Below the pieces are notes generated by a model. It had not been told where the DNA came from. It did not search any database and saw only the letters and a program-made list of their open reading frames with translations. Position numbers and translations under genes: made by a program. This document shows, piece after piece, positions 34,930-42,100 of a DNA stretch of 64,000 nucleotides. How positions within the stretch are numbered: the stretch's first letter is position 1; the number at the start of each line of letters is the position of its first letter. The DNA is taken from NCBI GenBank assembly GCA_964550795.1, contig CAZKBH010000007.1, forward strand, positions 56,623 to 120,622, read 5' to 3'. The stretch is from M3007 sp964550795. GTDB taxonomy: Bacteria > Bacteroidota > Bacteroidia > Chitinophagales > Saprospiraceae.

Positions 34930-35928
34930 ATGAAAAAAATCTCGTTACTTTTATCTGCCTTGTTTTTGGTTTCCTTGCTAGCTGCGCAGGGCTCAGCCAA
35001 AAAGTACCTGCTTATTGAGCATTTCACGAATTCAAATTGTGGCATCTGTGCAAGTCGCAATCCGGCTATGTTCAACCTCATCAATCAAGCTCAATACGCA
35101 GACGATGTGCATCACGTCTCCATCCACCCGGTGTTTCCATATTCACAATGTGTTTTCTATCAAGCAAATACGGTAGAAAATTCTGCCTGGACGGCACTTT
35201 ATCCGGTGCAGGGTACTCCCAGAATTGTACTCAATGGCGCGCTCCAGAACGGTTCTAACCCATTGCTTTCAGAAGCCAACCTGCAATCATTTTTGGGTCA
35301 AACCAGTCCACTTTCTTTGCAAGTGACGGAGGCAGGCCCGAACAATGCCCGTACCGTGAATGTAAAAGCGAAGGCTTTGGGGGATATCCCTGCCGGTAAT
35401 TACAAGATTTTTGTCGCGATTGTTGAAAAAACAGTGAACCAGCAGACTGGTAACGGCGAATCCGTACACCGCAATGTGTTTCGCAAAATGTTAACCGCTG
35501 TTGCCGGGGATGCCTTTACTGCGCCGTCGGTGGGCTCAACGCTCGAGTTCGACTATAATTACAGCGTAGCTGCTAATTGGAAGCCGGAAGAAGTGTATGT
35601 GCTGGCTTTTGTCAAAGAAGTGGATACCAAACAGGTGCTCAACAGCGGAACCCGTTTTGATCCAGTGCTGGTTTCTACGCAGGAATTAGCGCCAACCCAG
35701 GTACAAATCGTGCCAAACCCGGTAAATCAATTTGCCTGGATTGAGCTTTCAGACGACGAGGCTCAAATGGTAGAAGTGTTTGCTTCCAATGGCCAAAGGG
35801 TGGCGGTTGCCTTTGAAAATCAAGGAAACACCATTTCCTTGCCGACTGCATCGTTGGCTTCAGGGGTTTATTATGTGAAAATTGCTGGGCAAAAGGGCGC
35901 TTATGTGGGCAAATTTGTGAAACAGTAA
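34930..35928 (+). CDS. Omp28-related thioredoxin-fold protein with T9SS sorting domain
   Basis: Protein of 332 residues. ATG 34930 starts the signal peptide (MKKISLLLSALFLVSLLAAQG); an ATG at 34834 gives no signal sequence. The mature part opens with a thioredoxin-like region, LLIEHFTNSNCGICASRNP, whose CGIC is a CxxC redox site, and continues through VQGTPRIVLNG (cis-Pro-like), matching the Omp28 family of Bacteroidota. The C-terminal 75 residues are a T9SS type A domain (IVPNPVNQFAWIEL...GKFVKQ). It is probably an exported redox or assembly protein on the cell surface; partner unknown. A terminator lies about 85 bases downstream. Confidence 0.85.
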   Translation: MKKISLLLSALFLVSLLAAQGSAKKYLLIEHFTNSNCGICASRNPAMFNLINQAQYADDVHHVSIHPVFPYSQCVFYQANTVENSAWTALYPVQGTPRIVLNGALQNGSNPLLSEANLQSFLGQTSPLSLQVTEAGPNNARTVNVKAKALGDIPAGNYKIFVAIVEKTVNQQTGNGESVHRNVFRKMLTAVAGDAFTAPSVGSTLEFDYNYSVAANWKPEEVYVLAFVKEVDTKQVLNSGTRFDPVLVSTQELAPTQVQIVPNPVNQFAWIELSDDEAQMVEVFASNGQRVAVAFENQGNTISLPTASLASGVYYVKIAGQKGAYVGKFVKQ

Positions 35929-35952
35929 TCGCGAGCGCATTTTGTTCATTTC

Positions 35953-36008
35953 AAATCAGGCATTTGTGTCATTCAAATCACATCAATCACACAAATCATA
36001 GTCAAATT
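35953..36008. repeat. AATCA-type short-repeat array, copy 3
   Basis: Begins AAATCAGGCATTTGTGTC and continues AATCACACAAATCATAGTC. It matches 7242-7298 along its length and, like it, ends at a GC-rich hairpin. Confidence 0.8.
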
Positions 36009-36010
36009 GA

Positions 36011-36050
36011 ACGGCCCGACCATCTTTAAGCGATGATCGGGCCGTTTTTT
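36011..36050 (+). terminator. intrinsic terminator after the Omp28-like gene
   Basis: Stem ACGGCCCGA / TCGGGCCGT with an inner CATC/GATG stem, then TTTTTT. It lies between two convergent genes (stops at 35928 and 36067) and may serve both. Confidence 0.85.
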
Positions 36051-36066
36051 GTGGGAGCGTTCCGAA

Positions 36067-36297
36067 TTAAGCTTCCTCTACTTCAGATTCTTCTGCTTCG
36101 GTCGCAGCTTCCTCATCATCTTCGTCGCTGTCTTCCTCAGAGTCTTCGTCGGAGTCTTCATCAGCATCAACATCAGCGTCTTCTTCGCCCTCTTCTGGCT
36201 CAAGCGTGTCCGTGGTTTCTTCAACCTGTTCGGCTACAAGCGTTACTTCGTTTTCGATGGTTTCAGCGTGGTTTTCGAGCGATTCAAATTGTGCCAT
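36067..36297 (-). CDS. small, extremely acidic low-complexity protein
   Basis: Protein of 76 residues. After a short N-terminal stretch (MAQFESLENHAETIENEVTL) nearly all residues are Glu, Asp, Ser or Ala (EGEEDADVDADEDSDEDSE). There is no signal peptide and no Cys. The ATG is at 36297, with a weak -7 box (GATATTTG) about 50 bases upstream. The coding sequence consists largely of TCTTC/TCATC-like trinucleotide repeats, so length could vary by slippage. No family was recognised; it could buffer cations or bind basic partners, but that is a guess. Its position after a shared terminator suggests its own unit. Confidence 0.55.
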   Translation of the reverse strand: MAQFESLENHAETIENEVTLVAEQVEETTDTLEPEEGEEDADVDADEDSDEDSEEDSDEDDEEAATEAEESEVEEA

Positions 36298-36424
36298 GAC
36301 AGAGAATGTTTTAAATGAAAAGATGTGAGTGCGTTATTTACCCCACAAATATCAACGGCTGTCATCAAAGCAAAATTAAACCGACGTTAACTCTGAGCGA
36401 AGCTTTTGATACTGAATTATCCCC

Positions 36425-37162
36425 CTATTGCAGGTCAATTTTTTTCACAGACCCGGAGCCACTCACACTTGTTTTTACACTCGGGGCACCGGCATAAAAT
36501 ACATCTCCTGAACCAGAAATACTGGCATCTAAGGCAGTGGTTACGTCTGCAGTTACGGTGCCAGAACCCGAAATACTTACATTCAAGTTGTTGATGATCA
36601 TTTTTTTGGCTTCGATATCCCCGCTGCCTGAAATATCAGCGTTCATGTCATTTGCATTACCACCCAGTTCAATTGTACCGCTTCCTGCGATGCTTGTCTG
36701 AAGAGTTCCAAATTCAGATTGTTTGCAAAAAATATCACCCGAGCCAGCCACCTTCAAGGTCATTTTTTCGGCCTGAATAAAATTTCCGACCCGGATGGTG
36801 CCGCTTCCGCTTACTGCAAATTTATCAAAGGCTGGAGCCGTTATCCGAATGGTCATTTCTTTAGAACTACGGATATTTTCGTCTGCATAAATTTTGAGCA
36901 CCCCATTTTCCACGGAGGTTTTTAGCAGCGGCATGAGATTTTCCTGCGTTGAAACTTCGACAAAAAAATGCTCGCCAATCGTCACTTCCACATCTGCAGG
37001 CAGTTGTAGATTAATTGCGTTGAAATTTGAGATGTTTCTGGTCTCCGTTTTTGCCGGACCAGTGCCTGAAACACCCCCTAAAACCCAGGAGAAATTGTTG
37101 CAGGAGCGTTTGCCGATGACAAAAACACCCACGAGAAACATGAAAATTAGCAGGTTGCGCAT
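36425..37162 (-). CDS. DUF2807 (head GIN domain) putative adhesin
   Basis: Protein of 245 residues. ATG 37162 starts the signal-like segment MRNLLIFMFLVGVFVIG; an upstream in-frame start gives no signal. The mature part is a right-handed beta-helix-like series of about seven units with (S/A)GSG at each turn: VSGSGTIRVG, VAGSGDIFCK, IAGSGTIELG, ISGSGDIEAK, ISGSGTVTAD, ISGSGDVFYA, VSGSGSVKKI. This is the PF10988-type head GIN domain, common in Bacteroidota. It is predicted to be in the periplasm or on the surface. Older annotations call such proteins auto-transporter adhesins, but the function is not established. Confidence 0.8.
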   Translation of the reverse strand: MRNLLIFMFLVGVFVIGKRSCNNFSWVLGGVSGTGPAKTETRNISNFNAINLQLPADVEVTIGEHFFVEVSTQENLMPLLKTSVENGVLKIYADENIRSSKEMTIRITAPAFDKFAVSGSGTIRVGNFIQAEKMTLKVAGSGDIFCKQSEFGTLQTSIAGSGTIELGGNANDMNADISGSGDIEAKKMIINNLNVSISGSGTVTADVTTALDASISGSGDVFYAGAPSVKTSVSGSGSVKKIDLQ

Positions 37163-37231
37163 AAGAAATTGATTTTGTTTTGAAATGATGTCCGTTTTTT
37201 CTGGACTTTGTGCCGCATTTTTGCGCCGCAC

Positions 37232-37288
37232 TAGAGTGTGTCTGAAAAATGCTTTTTAGCCTGGTAAGCATTTTTCAGACACACTCTA
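37232..37288. repeat. perfect 23-bp inverted repeat
   Basis: AGAGTGTGTCTGAAAAATGC begins the left arm; the right arm is its exact complement ending at 37288, with an 11-base loop TTTAGCCTGGT. It sits between divergent genes. There is no T run outside the stem, so a classical terminator is unlikely; a remnant of paired insertion-sequence ends or a MITE core is plausible. Confidence 0.8.
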
Positions 37289-37350
37289 AGCGTCAGACAA
37301 GCCTCGAACGAACGAGGTTACACTTTGCCCGCACAAACTACGCCCGACAA

Positions 37351-37794
37351 ATGTTTTGGATTTTTTTTAACTTGTTAATCAGCGTTTCTGCCACAACCGA
37401 GGTTTTGAGCGCTGAAATGATGCGCGTCCATATTTTAAGCCAACAATTTGCACAAAGTAATGCTGCGCAAGTCTCGGCAACCAAGCCACCCGTGGTCGAA
37501 TGGATCACGGAACGCGACCACGATTTTGGGAAACTGCGTCATGAGCGCCCCAAAACCTTCGTTTTTAAATTTAAAAATCTGGATTCCGAACCCATTATGC
37601 TGCAAACTGTGCGCACTTCCTGCGGTTGCACAGCGGCTACCTGGACAGAAACACCCATCGCTCCCGGGGAATCAGGCGAAATCGTGGTAGAATACGATGC
37701 CTACCAACGCGGGGAATTCAAGAAAAAAATCAGGGTATTCTTTGACCGCCAGCGGAAGCCGGAAATACTCTGGATTCGAGGAGAGGTGGATTGA
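37351..37794 (+). CDS. DUF1573 domain protein
   Basis: Protein of 147 residues. ATG 37351 starts a plausible signal peptide (MFWIFFNLLISVSATTEVLS). The DUF1573 domain begins HDFGKLRHERPKTFVFKFKN, carries the conserved TSCGCTAATWTETPIAPGES and ends KIRVFFDRQRKPEILWIRGE. Family members are Ig-like extracytoplasmic proteins abundant in Bacteroidota; function is unknown. The CGC pair is conserved in the family and may bind metal. The inverted repeat at 37232-37288 lies upstream. Confidence 0.8.
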   Translation: MFWIFFNLLISVSATTEVLSAEMMRVHILSQQFAQSNAAQVSATKPPVVEWITERDHDFGKLRHERPKTFVFKFKNLDSEPIMLQTVRTSCGCTAATWTETPIAPGESGEIVVEYDAYQRGEFKKKIRVFFDRQRKPEILWIRGEVD

Positions 37795-37826
37795 ATGGAG
37801 GGTTGATAAACGTTGATGAAGGATGA

Positions 37827-38711
37827 TTACTTCCCGTAAATCTCCCCTTTGCAAGCCTTCAGCGTATTCATCATCAACGCGGTCACGGTCATCAAACCAA
37901 CCCCTCCCGGCACAGGTGTAATAAAACTGCTTCTGGGTGCAACTGCTTCATAATCAACGTCTCCAGCAATGCGTGTGCCATTTTTTTTGCTATCATCCGG
38001 GATACGATTGATACCCACATCTATGACCACCGCGCCTTCTTTCACCCAGTCCGCTTTTACAAATTCAGGAATCCCGATGGCTGCTACCACGATATCTGCG
38101 CGGCGAACTTCGGCGGGCAAATCCTTGGTGCGCGAGTGGGTGAGGGTGACGGTGCAATCGCCAGGGTAGCCCTTGCGCGAGAGCAGAATGCTGATGGGTG
38201 TTCCCACGATATTGCTTCTACCGATTACCACGCAGTGTTTTCCGGTGGTTTCGATGTTGTAGCGGCGCAATATTTCCAGAATACCCATGGGTGTGGCGGG
38301 TAAAAAAGCGGGCAAACCCTGCGCCATCCGCCCAAAATTGACAGGATGAAAGCCGTCCACGTCTTTTTTAGGGTCAATAGCGAGCGTAACCGCTTCTTCA
38401 TCAATATGTTTGGGCAAAGGAAGTTGGACGATGAATCCGTCCACATCTGCATCTTCGTTCAATTTTTGGACCATCTGCAGGAGTTCTTCCTGGGTTGTTG
38501 CTGCTTCACAACGGATGAGGGAACTTTTGAATCCTACCTGTTCACAAGACCTTATTTTGGAGGCCACATACACTTGGCTGGCCGGGTTTTCGCCCACAAT
38601 AATGGCTGCCAGATGTGGAATTTTGCCGCCTTGCATTTTAATTTGTTCAACTTCGGCAGCGAGTTCTAATTTGATTTGTTCAGAGATTAGTTTTCCGTCG
38701 AGCAGTGTCAT
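37827..38711 (-). CDS. folD: bifunctional methylene-THF dehydrogenase/cyclohydrolase
   Basis: Converts 5,10-methylene-THF to 10-formyl-THF with reduction of NADP+ in one-carbon metabolism. The 294 residues match the family. The catalytic Lys lies in YVASKIRSCEQVG, the substrate site in VQLPLPKHI, the nucleotide-binding region in VVIGRSNIVGTPISILL, and the C-terminal signature is FITPVPGGVGLMTVTALM. The start lies next to a near-match -7 box (TTATTTTG then C and ATG). It is the last gene of a minus-strand run fdx, iscX, kdsC-like, folD; the gap from the kdsC-like stop is 35 bases. Confidence 0.97.
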   Translation of the reverse strand: MTLLDGKLISEQIKLELAAEVEQIKMQGGKIPHLAAIIVGENPASQVYVASKIRSCEQVGFKSSLIRCEAATTQEELLQMVQKLNEDADVDGFIVQLPLPKHIDEEAVTLAIDPKKDVDGFHPVNFGRMAQGLPAFLPATPMGILEILRRYNIETTGKHCVVIGRSNIVGTPISILLSRKGYPGDCTVTLTHSRTKDLPAEVRRADIVVAAIGIPEFVKADWVKEGAVVIDVGINRIPDDSKKNGTRIAGDVDYEAVAPRSSFITPVPGGVGLMTVTALMMNTLKACKGEIYGK

Positions 38712-38746
38712 GCAAAATAAAGTTTTAGGTAGTGGAACGTGATGGG

Positions 38747-39397
38747 TTAGTATTTAGGCCATTTTCCTTGCAATTTTAGTACTTTTTCAAGCACATCGCG
38801 CACACAGCCAGCACCGCCGGGCAAGGGGGAAATATAATCGCAGACGGCTTTGACTTCATGCACGGCATCTTGAGGGCAACAAGCAAGGGCAGATTTTCGG
38901 AGCGGAGGCAAATCGGGCAGATCATCGCCCATGTAGCAGATTTCGGTGGATTTTATGCCGGTTCGTTGCATAAAGGATTGAAAAGCAACCGTTTTGTCTG
39001 ATATTCCGGAGTAGTATTCTGTGATTCCGAGCTGCTGCGTGAAACGTTTTTTTACACCTTCGGAGTTGCCGCCGGTGATAATTCCAACTGGAAAACCCGC
39101 CGCAATGGCCCATTTCAGCGCTTGTCCGTCGCGCACATGCATGGTCCGGAGAAATTCGCCGGCTTCCGTAATCAGGAGTTCATTGTTGGTAAAGACTCCA
39201 TCCACATCAAACACAAAAGCCCGAACGGCTTTCATTTGATCGAACACATGTTCCAGCTCAAACTGTACGGTCAGCTCATTGTCTGCACCAACACTTAAAC
39301 CGCCCGTTACGTCAGGTATGCCCACCGTAGGCAGGGTGTTGGGCGAATTGGGCACAAGCGACCCAAGTCCTTGATTTACTTGTTGTTGGCTCTCCAT
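38747..39397 (-). CDS. KdsC-like HAD phosphatase with N-terminal extension
   Basis: HAD-superfamily phosphatase of the 3-deoxy-D-manno-octulosonate 8-phosphate phosphatase type, needed for Kdo in lipopolysaccharide. Motif I is FVFDVDGVFTNNELL, motif II ITGG, and motif IV MGDDLPDLPPLRKS. With ATG 39397 the protein has 216 residues, including about 54 N-terminal residues rich in Asn, Pro, Gly and Val that have no match in the family and overlap iscX by 22 bases. The internal ATG 39235 (MKAVRAFVFDVDG) gives the normal family length and no overlap; an ATG at 39409 also exists. Either start is possible. No kdsA or kdsD is adjacent. Confidence 0.8.
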   Translation of the reverse strand: MESQQQVNQGLGSLVPNSPNTLPTVGIPDVTGGLSVGADNELTVQFELEHVFDQMKAVRAFVFDVDGVFTNNELLITEAGEFLRTMHVRDGQALKWAIAAGFPVGIITGGNSEGVKKRFTQQLGITEYYSGISDKTVAFQSFMQRTGIKSTEICYMGDDLPDLPPLRKSALACCPQDAVHEVKAVCDYISPLPGGAGCVRDVLEKVLKLQGKWPKY

Positions 39398-39624
39398 TCG
39401 TACACCCATTTTGCTTGAATTTGCTCCAGGTGGCCTTCGCTGGAATCCTCGCGTTTTCCTTCAAAATGGGGTATTTCCAGAATCCATTGAAGCAGCTCGG
39501 TGAAGCGGACGCGGTAAATTTTACTTTCGTCGAATTCCTCGCCAAAACGCTCGTAAAGCGCCATGGCTACTTCTTCGTGGTCGGCCCAAGAGATGGGCAT
39601 ATTGTCAAAATCTTGAAAAGGCAT
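39376..39624 (-). CDS. iscX: Fe-S cluster assembly protein IscX
   Basis: Small acidic protein of 82 residues that binds IscS and tunes iron-sulfur cluster assembly. Family features: the start ISWADHEEVAMALYERFGEE, then VRFTELLQWILEIPHFEG, and the end LEQIQAKWVYEWRANN. Upstream on the same strand lies an isc-type ferredoxin, the same order as in the E. coli isc operon (fdx-iscX), but 272 bases of repeat separate them. iscS, iscU and hscAB are not in the window. Confidence 0.9.
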   Translation of the reverse strand: MPFQDFDNMPISWADHEEVAMALYERFGEEFDESKIYRVRFTELLQWILEIPHFEGKREDSSEGHLEQIQAKWVYEWRANNK

Positions 39625-39630
39625 GTTTGA

Positions 39631-39898
39631 AAAATGTGGACAATGTGATGAATGTGGACAATGTGGTTAATGTGGACAATGTGGGGAATGTGGACAATGT
39701 GGGGAATGTGGTCAATGTGGGAAATTGGTCAATGTGTAATGATTTAGTTCAGTCAATATGCGAATTCCGCCAACCCGAGCATACAAACCGGACATTTTGC
39801 CTAAAAGTGGTTAGAACACAAGTATGCAACCCGAGCCCAAATTCACATTCCTCCCATTGTCCACATTGACCACATTAAACCATTGTCCACATTTTCCT
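39631..39898. repeat. composite repeat C: AATGTGG arrays in inverted orientation
   Basis: The left array (about 39631-39737) is built of AATGTGGACAATGTGGGG-like units. About 105 bases of unique sequence follow, then a shorter right array (39842-39898) in reverse complement (CCATTGTCCACATT). It fills the whole gap between iscX and the ferredoxin stop. The architecture parallels composite repeats A and B, with different unit and core sequences. A related array lies at 53697-53800. Confidence 0.85.
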
Positions 39899-40238
39899 AG
39901 TGTTCGTGTCCGATGATTCTTTTTTGGTCGGGGATGGTCACCGTGATTTCGGCTGCATTATCGAGGATAACGCATTGGCAACCCAGGCGACTTTCCAGTC
40001 TTGGATTGATGGCGCGATCAATAAAATCTTCTTCCTTGTCCGAGATTTCTTCCAGAGAATCTTCGCCTTGTTCAACGTACAAGTGGCAGGTTGAGCAGGC
40101 ACAAACGCCGCCGCAGTTGTGGTTGAGGTGTACATCGTATTCCTCTGTAAGTTCGAGGATGGACATATCTTGAAAATCGCCTTCCACGGTTTTGGGGGCG
40201 ATGTTTGAGTCTTCAAATTTAAAGTGAATAACAGCCAT
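39897..40238 (-). CDS. isc-type [2Fe-2S] ferredoxin
   Basis: Electron carrier of 113 residues, adrenodoxin-like. ATG 40238 (MAVIHFKFEDSN) is preferred to an upstream in-frame start because it gives the normal length and lies 50 bases behind a perfect -7 box. Cluster ligands are CGGVCACSTC plus a Cys in LGCQC. It is followed by VPDQ-like VTIPDQKRI at the C-terminus. It precedes iscX on the same strand, supporting a role in iron-sulfur biogenesis. The stop is TAG. Confidence 0.92.
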   Translation of the reverse strand: MAVIHFKFEDSNIAPKTVEGDFQDMSILELTEEYDVHLNHNCGGVCACSTCHLYVEQGEDSLEEISDKEEDFIDRAINPRLESRLGCQCVILDNAAEITVTIPDQKRIIGHEH

Positions 40239-40289
40239 AGGGTGGTGCGAAAAGCATTTCGCGAATTCTGTAGTTTGAATGAAAGTCCG

Positions 40290-40297
40290 CAAAGGTA
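40290..40297 (-). promoter_or_regulatory. -7 box TACCTTTG for the ferredoxin-iscX run
   Basis: Perfect TAnnTTTG on the minus strand followed by GCGG. Confidence 0.5.
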
Positions 40298-40400
40298 AAT
40301 TTTGCCTGCGGGAACGCAGCAGGAGTTTTAATTTATCGGCCTGAAAACATTGGAGATGGCAAATAGTTTTTACTGACTATCCGCATTTTGGGTATCAAAA

Positions 40401-40543
40401 AGAATATCGAACCGCAGAACATCGAACACCGAATTCTGAAGGCGGATACCCATAAACCGGCGTTGATAGAACATTTGGATTTAATATCCATTCACCTTTA
40501 AACTACTTCGTCATTCGATATTGGGTGTTCGATATTCGATATT
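40401..40543. repeat. composite repeat B: second copy of the core of repeat A
   Basis: Left short array (GAATATCGAACCGCAGAACATCGAACACC), core about 40426-40514, right short array (ATTCGATATTGGGTGTTCGA). The segment 40448-40488 is identical over 41 bases to 31025-31065, and most other core bases match, while the arrays are much shorter than in copy A. Confidence 0.85.
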
Positions 40544-40581
40544 TAACTCATTTCATGGGCCTTACTTACGCAAATATTAGA

Positions 40582-41343
40582 TCAAACATGCTCCAACACC
40601 GCAATTTTTTCCCGCACGGAGCCCACTTCCCAGCGTCGCATAAAACGCAATAAAAACACCAGCCAAGCACCCGGCATTTGGATTTTTTTGCCAAAAAACG
40701 CCACATTTCTGTCTAATTCGGCAATTAAAAGCTGTTCTGCGGACAGGTCTTTTGCAAAGGCAAGCACTTGAGTCGCTTTCCAGGAAGCTCCCCGCGCAGC
40801 GCTAACGCTGAATCCGATCCAACCCTCATCCTCAGTTCGAAACAGCTGGTCGAGCCAGGCAAATGGCATCCAAATTTTTGCCAATTGGGCTTGTGTCTGG
40901 TCAGGTAGGGATTGAAGAATCTGGTTGATGTGCATGGAGTCGTTGCGCAATCTGAAGATGGCATCGCGTTGGCGACTGAAGGCTGCAGCAATACATAAAT
41001 CGAGATTGATGTGCGCATTCATGCCCAGAAGCAGGTGTTGCATCACGGTAATGCGGTCTTCTTGGGTGGCTTCAAAAGCGATACGCCAGGACTCGGTTGG
41101 GGTTCCGCCTGCTTGCCAGGTGTCAAACGCGTCAAAATATCGCCGGGCGAAAACAACGTCCATTTGTTCCATCCGGGAGCCATTTTCGAATTCTCCGCGC
41201 AACACCGCATCCCGGACCGCGAGGGTCATCCGATAATACAAGGCAGCGAAATACCCATGAGGAGATTCGTTGTCCTTGGCCCAGCGGATAATTTGCTCCA
41301 GACGAGCAATCACATCTGCGAAGTTGTTGACAGTCATTTTCAT
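40582..41343 (-). CDS. DUF5995 family protein
   Basis: Protein of 253 residues. ATG 41343 overlaps the TGA of the preceding gene (ATGA), which favours translational coupling and sets the start. The family pattern is visible: FAALYYRMTLAVRDAVLRGE, MEQMDVVFARRYFDAFDTW, and the conserved block HLLLGMNAHINLDLCIAAA. These His and Asp residues recall a helical metal site, but function is unknown. No signal peptide; probably cytoplasmic. Composite repeat B lies just past its 3' end. Confidence 0.75.
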   Translation of the reverse strand: MKMTVNNFADVIARLEQIIRWAKDNESPHGYFAALYYRMTLAVRDAVLRGEFENGSRMEQMDVVFARRYFDAFDTWQAGGTPTESWRIAFEATQEDRITVMQHLLLGMNAHINLDLCIAAAFSRQRDAIFRLRNDSMHINQILQSLPDQTQAQLAKIWMPFAWLDQLFRTEDEGWIGFSVSAARGASWKATQVLAFAKDLSAEQLLIAELDRNVAFFGKKIQMPGAWLVFLLRFMRRWEVGSVREKIAVLEHV

Positions 41344-41927
41344 TGCCAATTTGGTTCGGCGCGCTGCCCAACCACCCGCACTTGAATCCCGGTCACATTG
41401 AGCGAAGTATTGCCTTTCCAGATCATCACGAAGCCTTTTTCCTGAACGCCCCAAGAATTATTGATGTAAGGGTCCTTACAAGAAAGCAGGATTTCATTTT
41501 TAACTCCGTCATAGTTCCAGCGGCCAGTGTCCACCACTTTGCCTTTGACTACAATATCGAAAGTCTGATCTTCCCTGAAATGCAGCCATTTAGACTGATA
41601 ATTTTGATGAATGGTGGTATCGCTGGGCTGGTAGGCCATATTTAAGTGCCACCAACCAGTGCTCAGGTACGCTCTTTTACTGGCCGTGGGTGGCGGCAAA
41701 ACATCCACTGGAACCTGCACCATTTTGGGCGCTCGGCGGACTTGCAGGGCACCTTGAACTGTGTCGTGTCTTTCCCCCTCAATGACATGGGAAGCGCGGA
41801 AACCATATTCCTGCTCAGGCGGAGGAGCAGCAGCATCGGTTTCTGCTTGTTTTGTTTTTTGGAGGTTTTTGCAGGTCAAAATGCCTGCTGCAATGACCAA
41901 AATACCAAGGATAATGTTGATTTTCAT
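41340..41927 (-). CDS. hypothetical lipoprotein, lipocalin-like
   Basis: Protein of 195 residues that I do not recognise. It begins with a membrane or lipoprotein signal (MKINIILGILVIAAGILTC) with a plausible lipobox Cys19. A proline-rich linker follows (AAAPPPEQEYG, VPVDVLPPPT), then about 100 residues of strand-like sequence (WLHFREDQTFDIVVKGKVVD, GRWNYDGVKNEILLSC) of the type seen in small lipocalin-like domains. Its stop overlaps the start of the DUF5995 gene, so the two form a pair. It follows a terminator for the upstream tRNA. Confidence 0.6.
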   Translation of the reverse strand: MKINIILGILVIAAGILTCKNLQKTKQAETDAAAPPPEQEYGFRASHVIEGERHDTVQGALQVRRAPKMVQVPVDVLPPPTASKRAYLSTGWWHLNMAYQPSDTTIHQNYQSKWLHFREDQTFDIVVKGKVVDTGRWNYDGVKNEILLSCKDPYINNSWGVQEKGFVMIWKGNTSLNVTGIQVRVVGQRAEPNWQ

Positions 41928-41940
41928 AACACTTTAGAAA

Positions 41941-41974
41941 AAATCCCTCGCCAGCACGACACTGAGGAGGGATT
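41941..41974 (-). terminator. terminator after tRNA-Arg
   Basis: On the minus strand AATCCCTC / GAGGGATT with a 17-base loop, followed by TTTTTTC, 8 bases past the tRNA 3' end. The next gene (41927) starts just after it. Confidence 0.85.
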
Positions 41975-41981
41975 GGTGGAG

Positions 41982-42053
41982 TAGCTCCAAGTGGAATCGA
42001 ACCACTATCAGAAGTTCCGGAAACTTCCATTCTATCCGTTGAACTATGGAGCC
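41982..42053 (-). tRNA. tRNA-Arg(CCG)
   Basis: On the minus strand the 72-base gene starts GGCTCCATAGTTCAACGGAT. The acceptor stem is GGCTCCA with TGGAGCT (one G-U pair), discriminator A; CCA is not encoded. The anticodon stem is GAAGT/ACTTC with loop TTCCGGA, so the anticodon is CCG, reading CGG. The T loop GTTCGATTC is intact. Confidence 0.95.
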
Positions 42054-42056
42054 TTT

Positions 42057-42088
42057 ACCCGCCATAGCCCTTCAGGGCGAAGGCGGGT
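42057..42088. repeat. palindrome in the tRNA-Arg leader
   Basis: ACCCGCCATAGCCC then TTCA then GGGCGAAGGCGGGT: a stem of 14 positions with two mismatches, between the tRNA and its promoter. It would be transcribed as a 5' leader hairpin and removed by RNase P. It may be a copy of a dispersed repeat. Confidence 0.7.
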
Positions 42089-42100
42089 GAAAACGAGCCG

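Noticed and set aside
39627..39869. Open frame encoding MKNVDNVMNVDNVVNVDN on the plus strand
   Set aside because: It is the translation of the AATGTGG microsatellite; the rest has no protein-like features.
39631..39898. CRISPR array
   Set aside because: Units are 9-18 bases with no regular unique spacers, and no cas gene is in the window.
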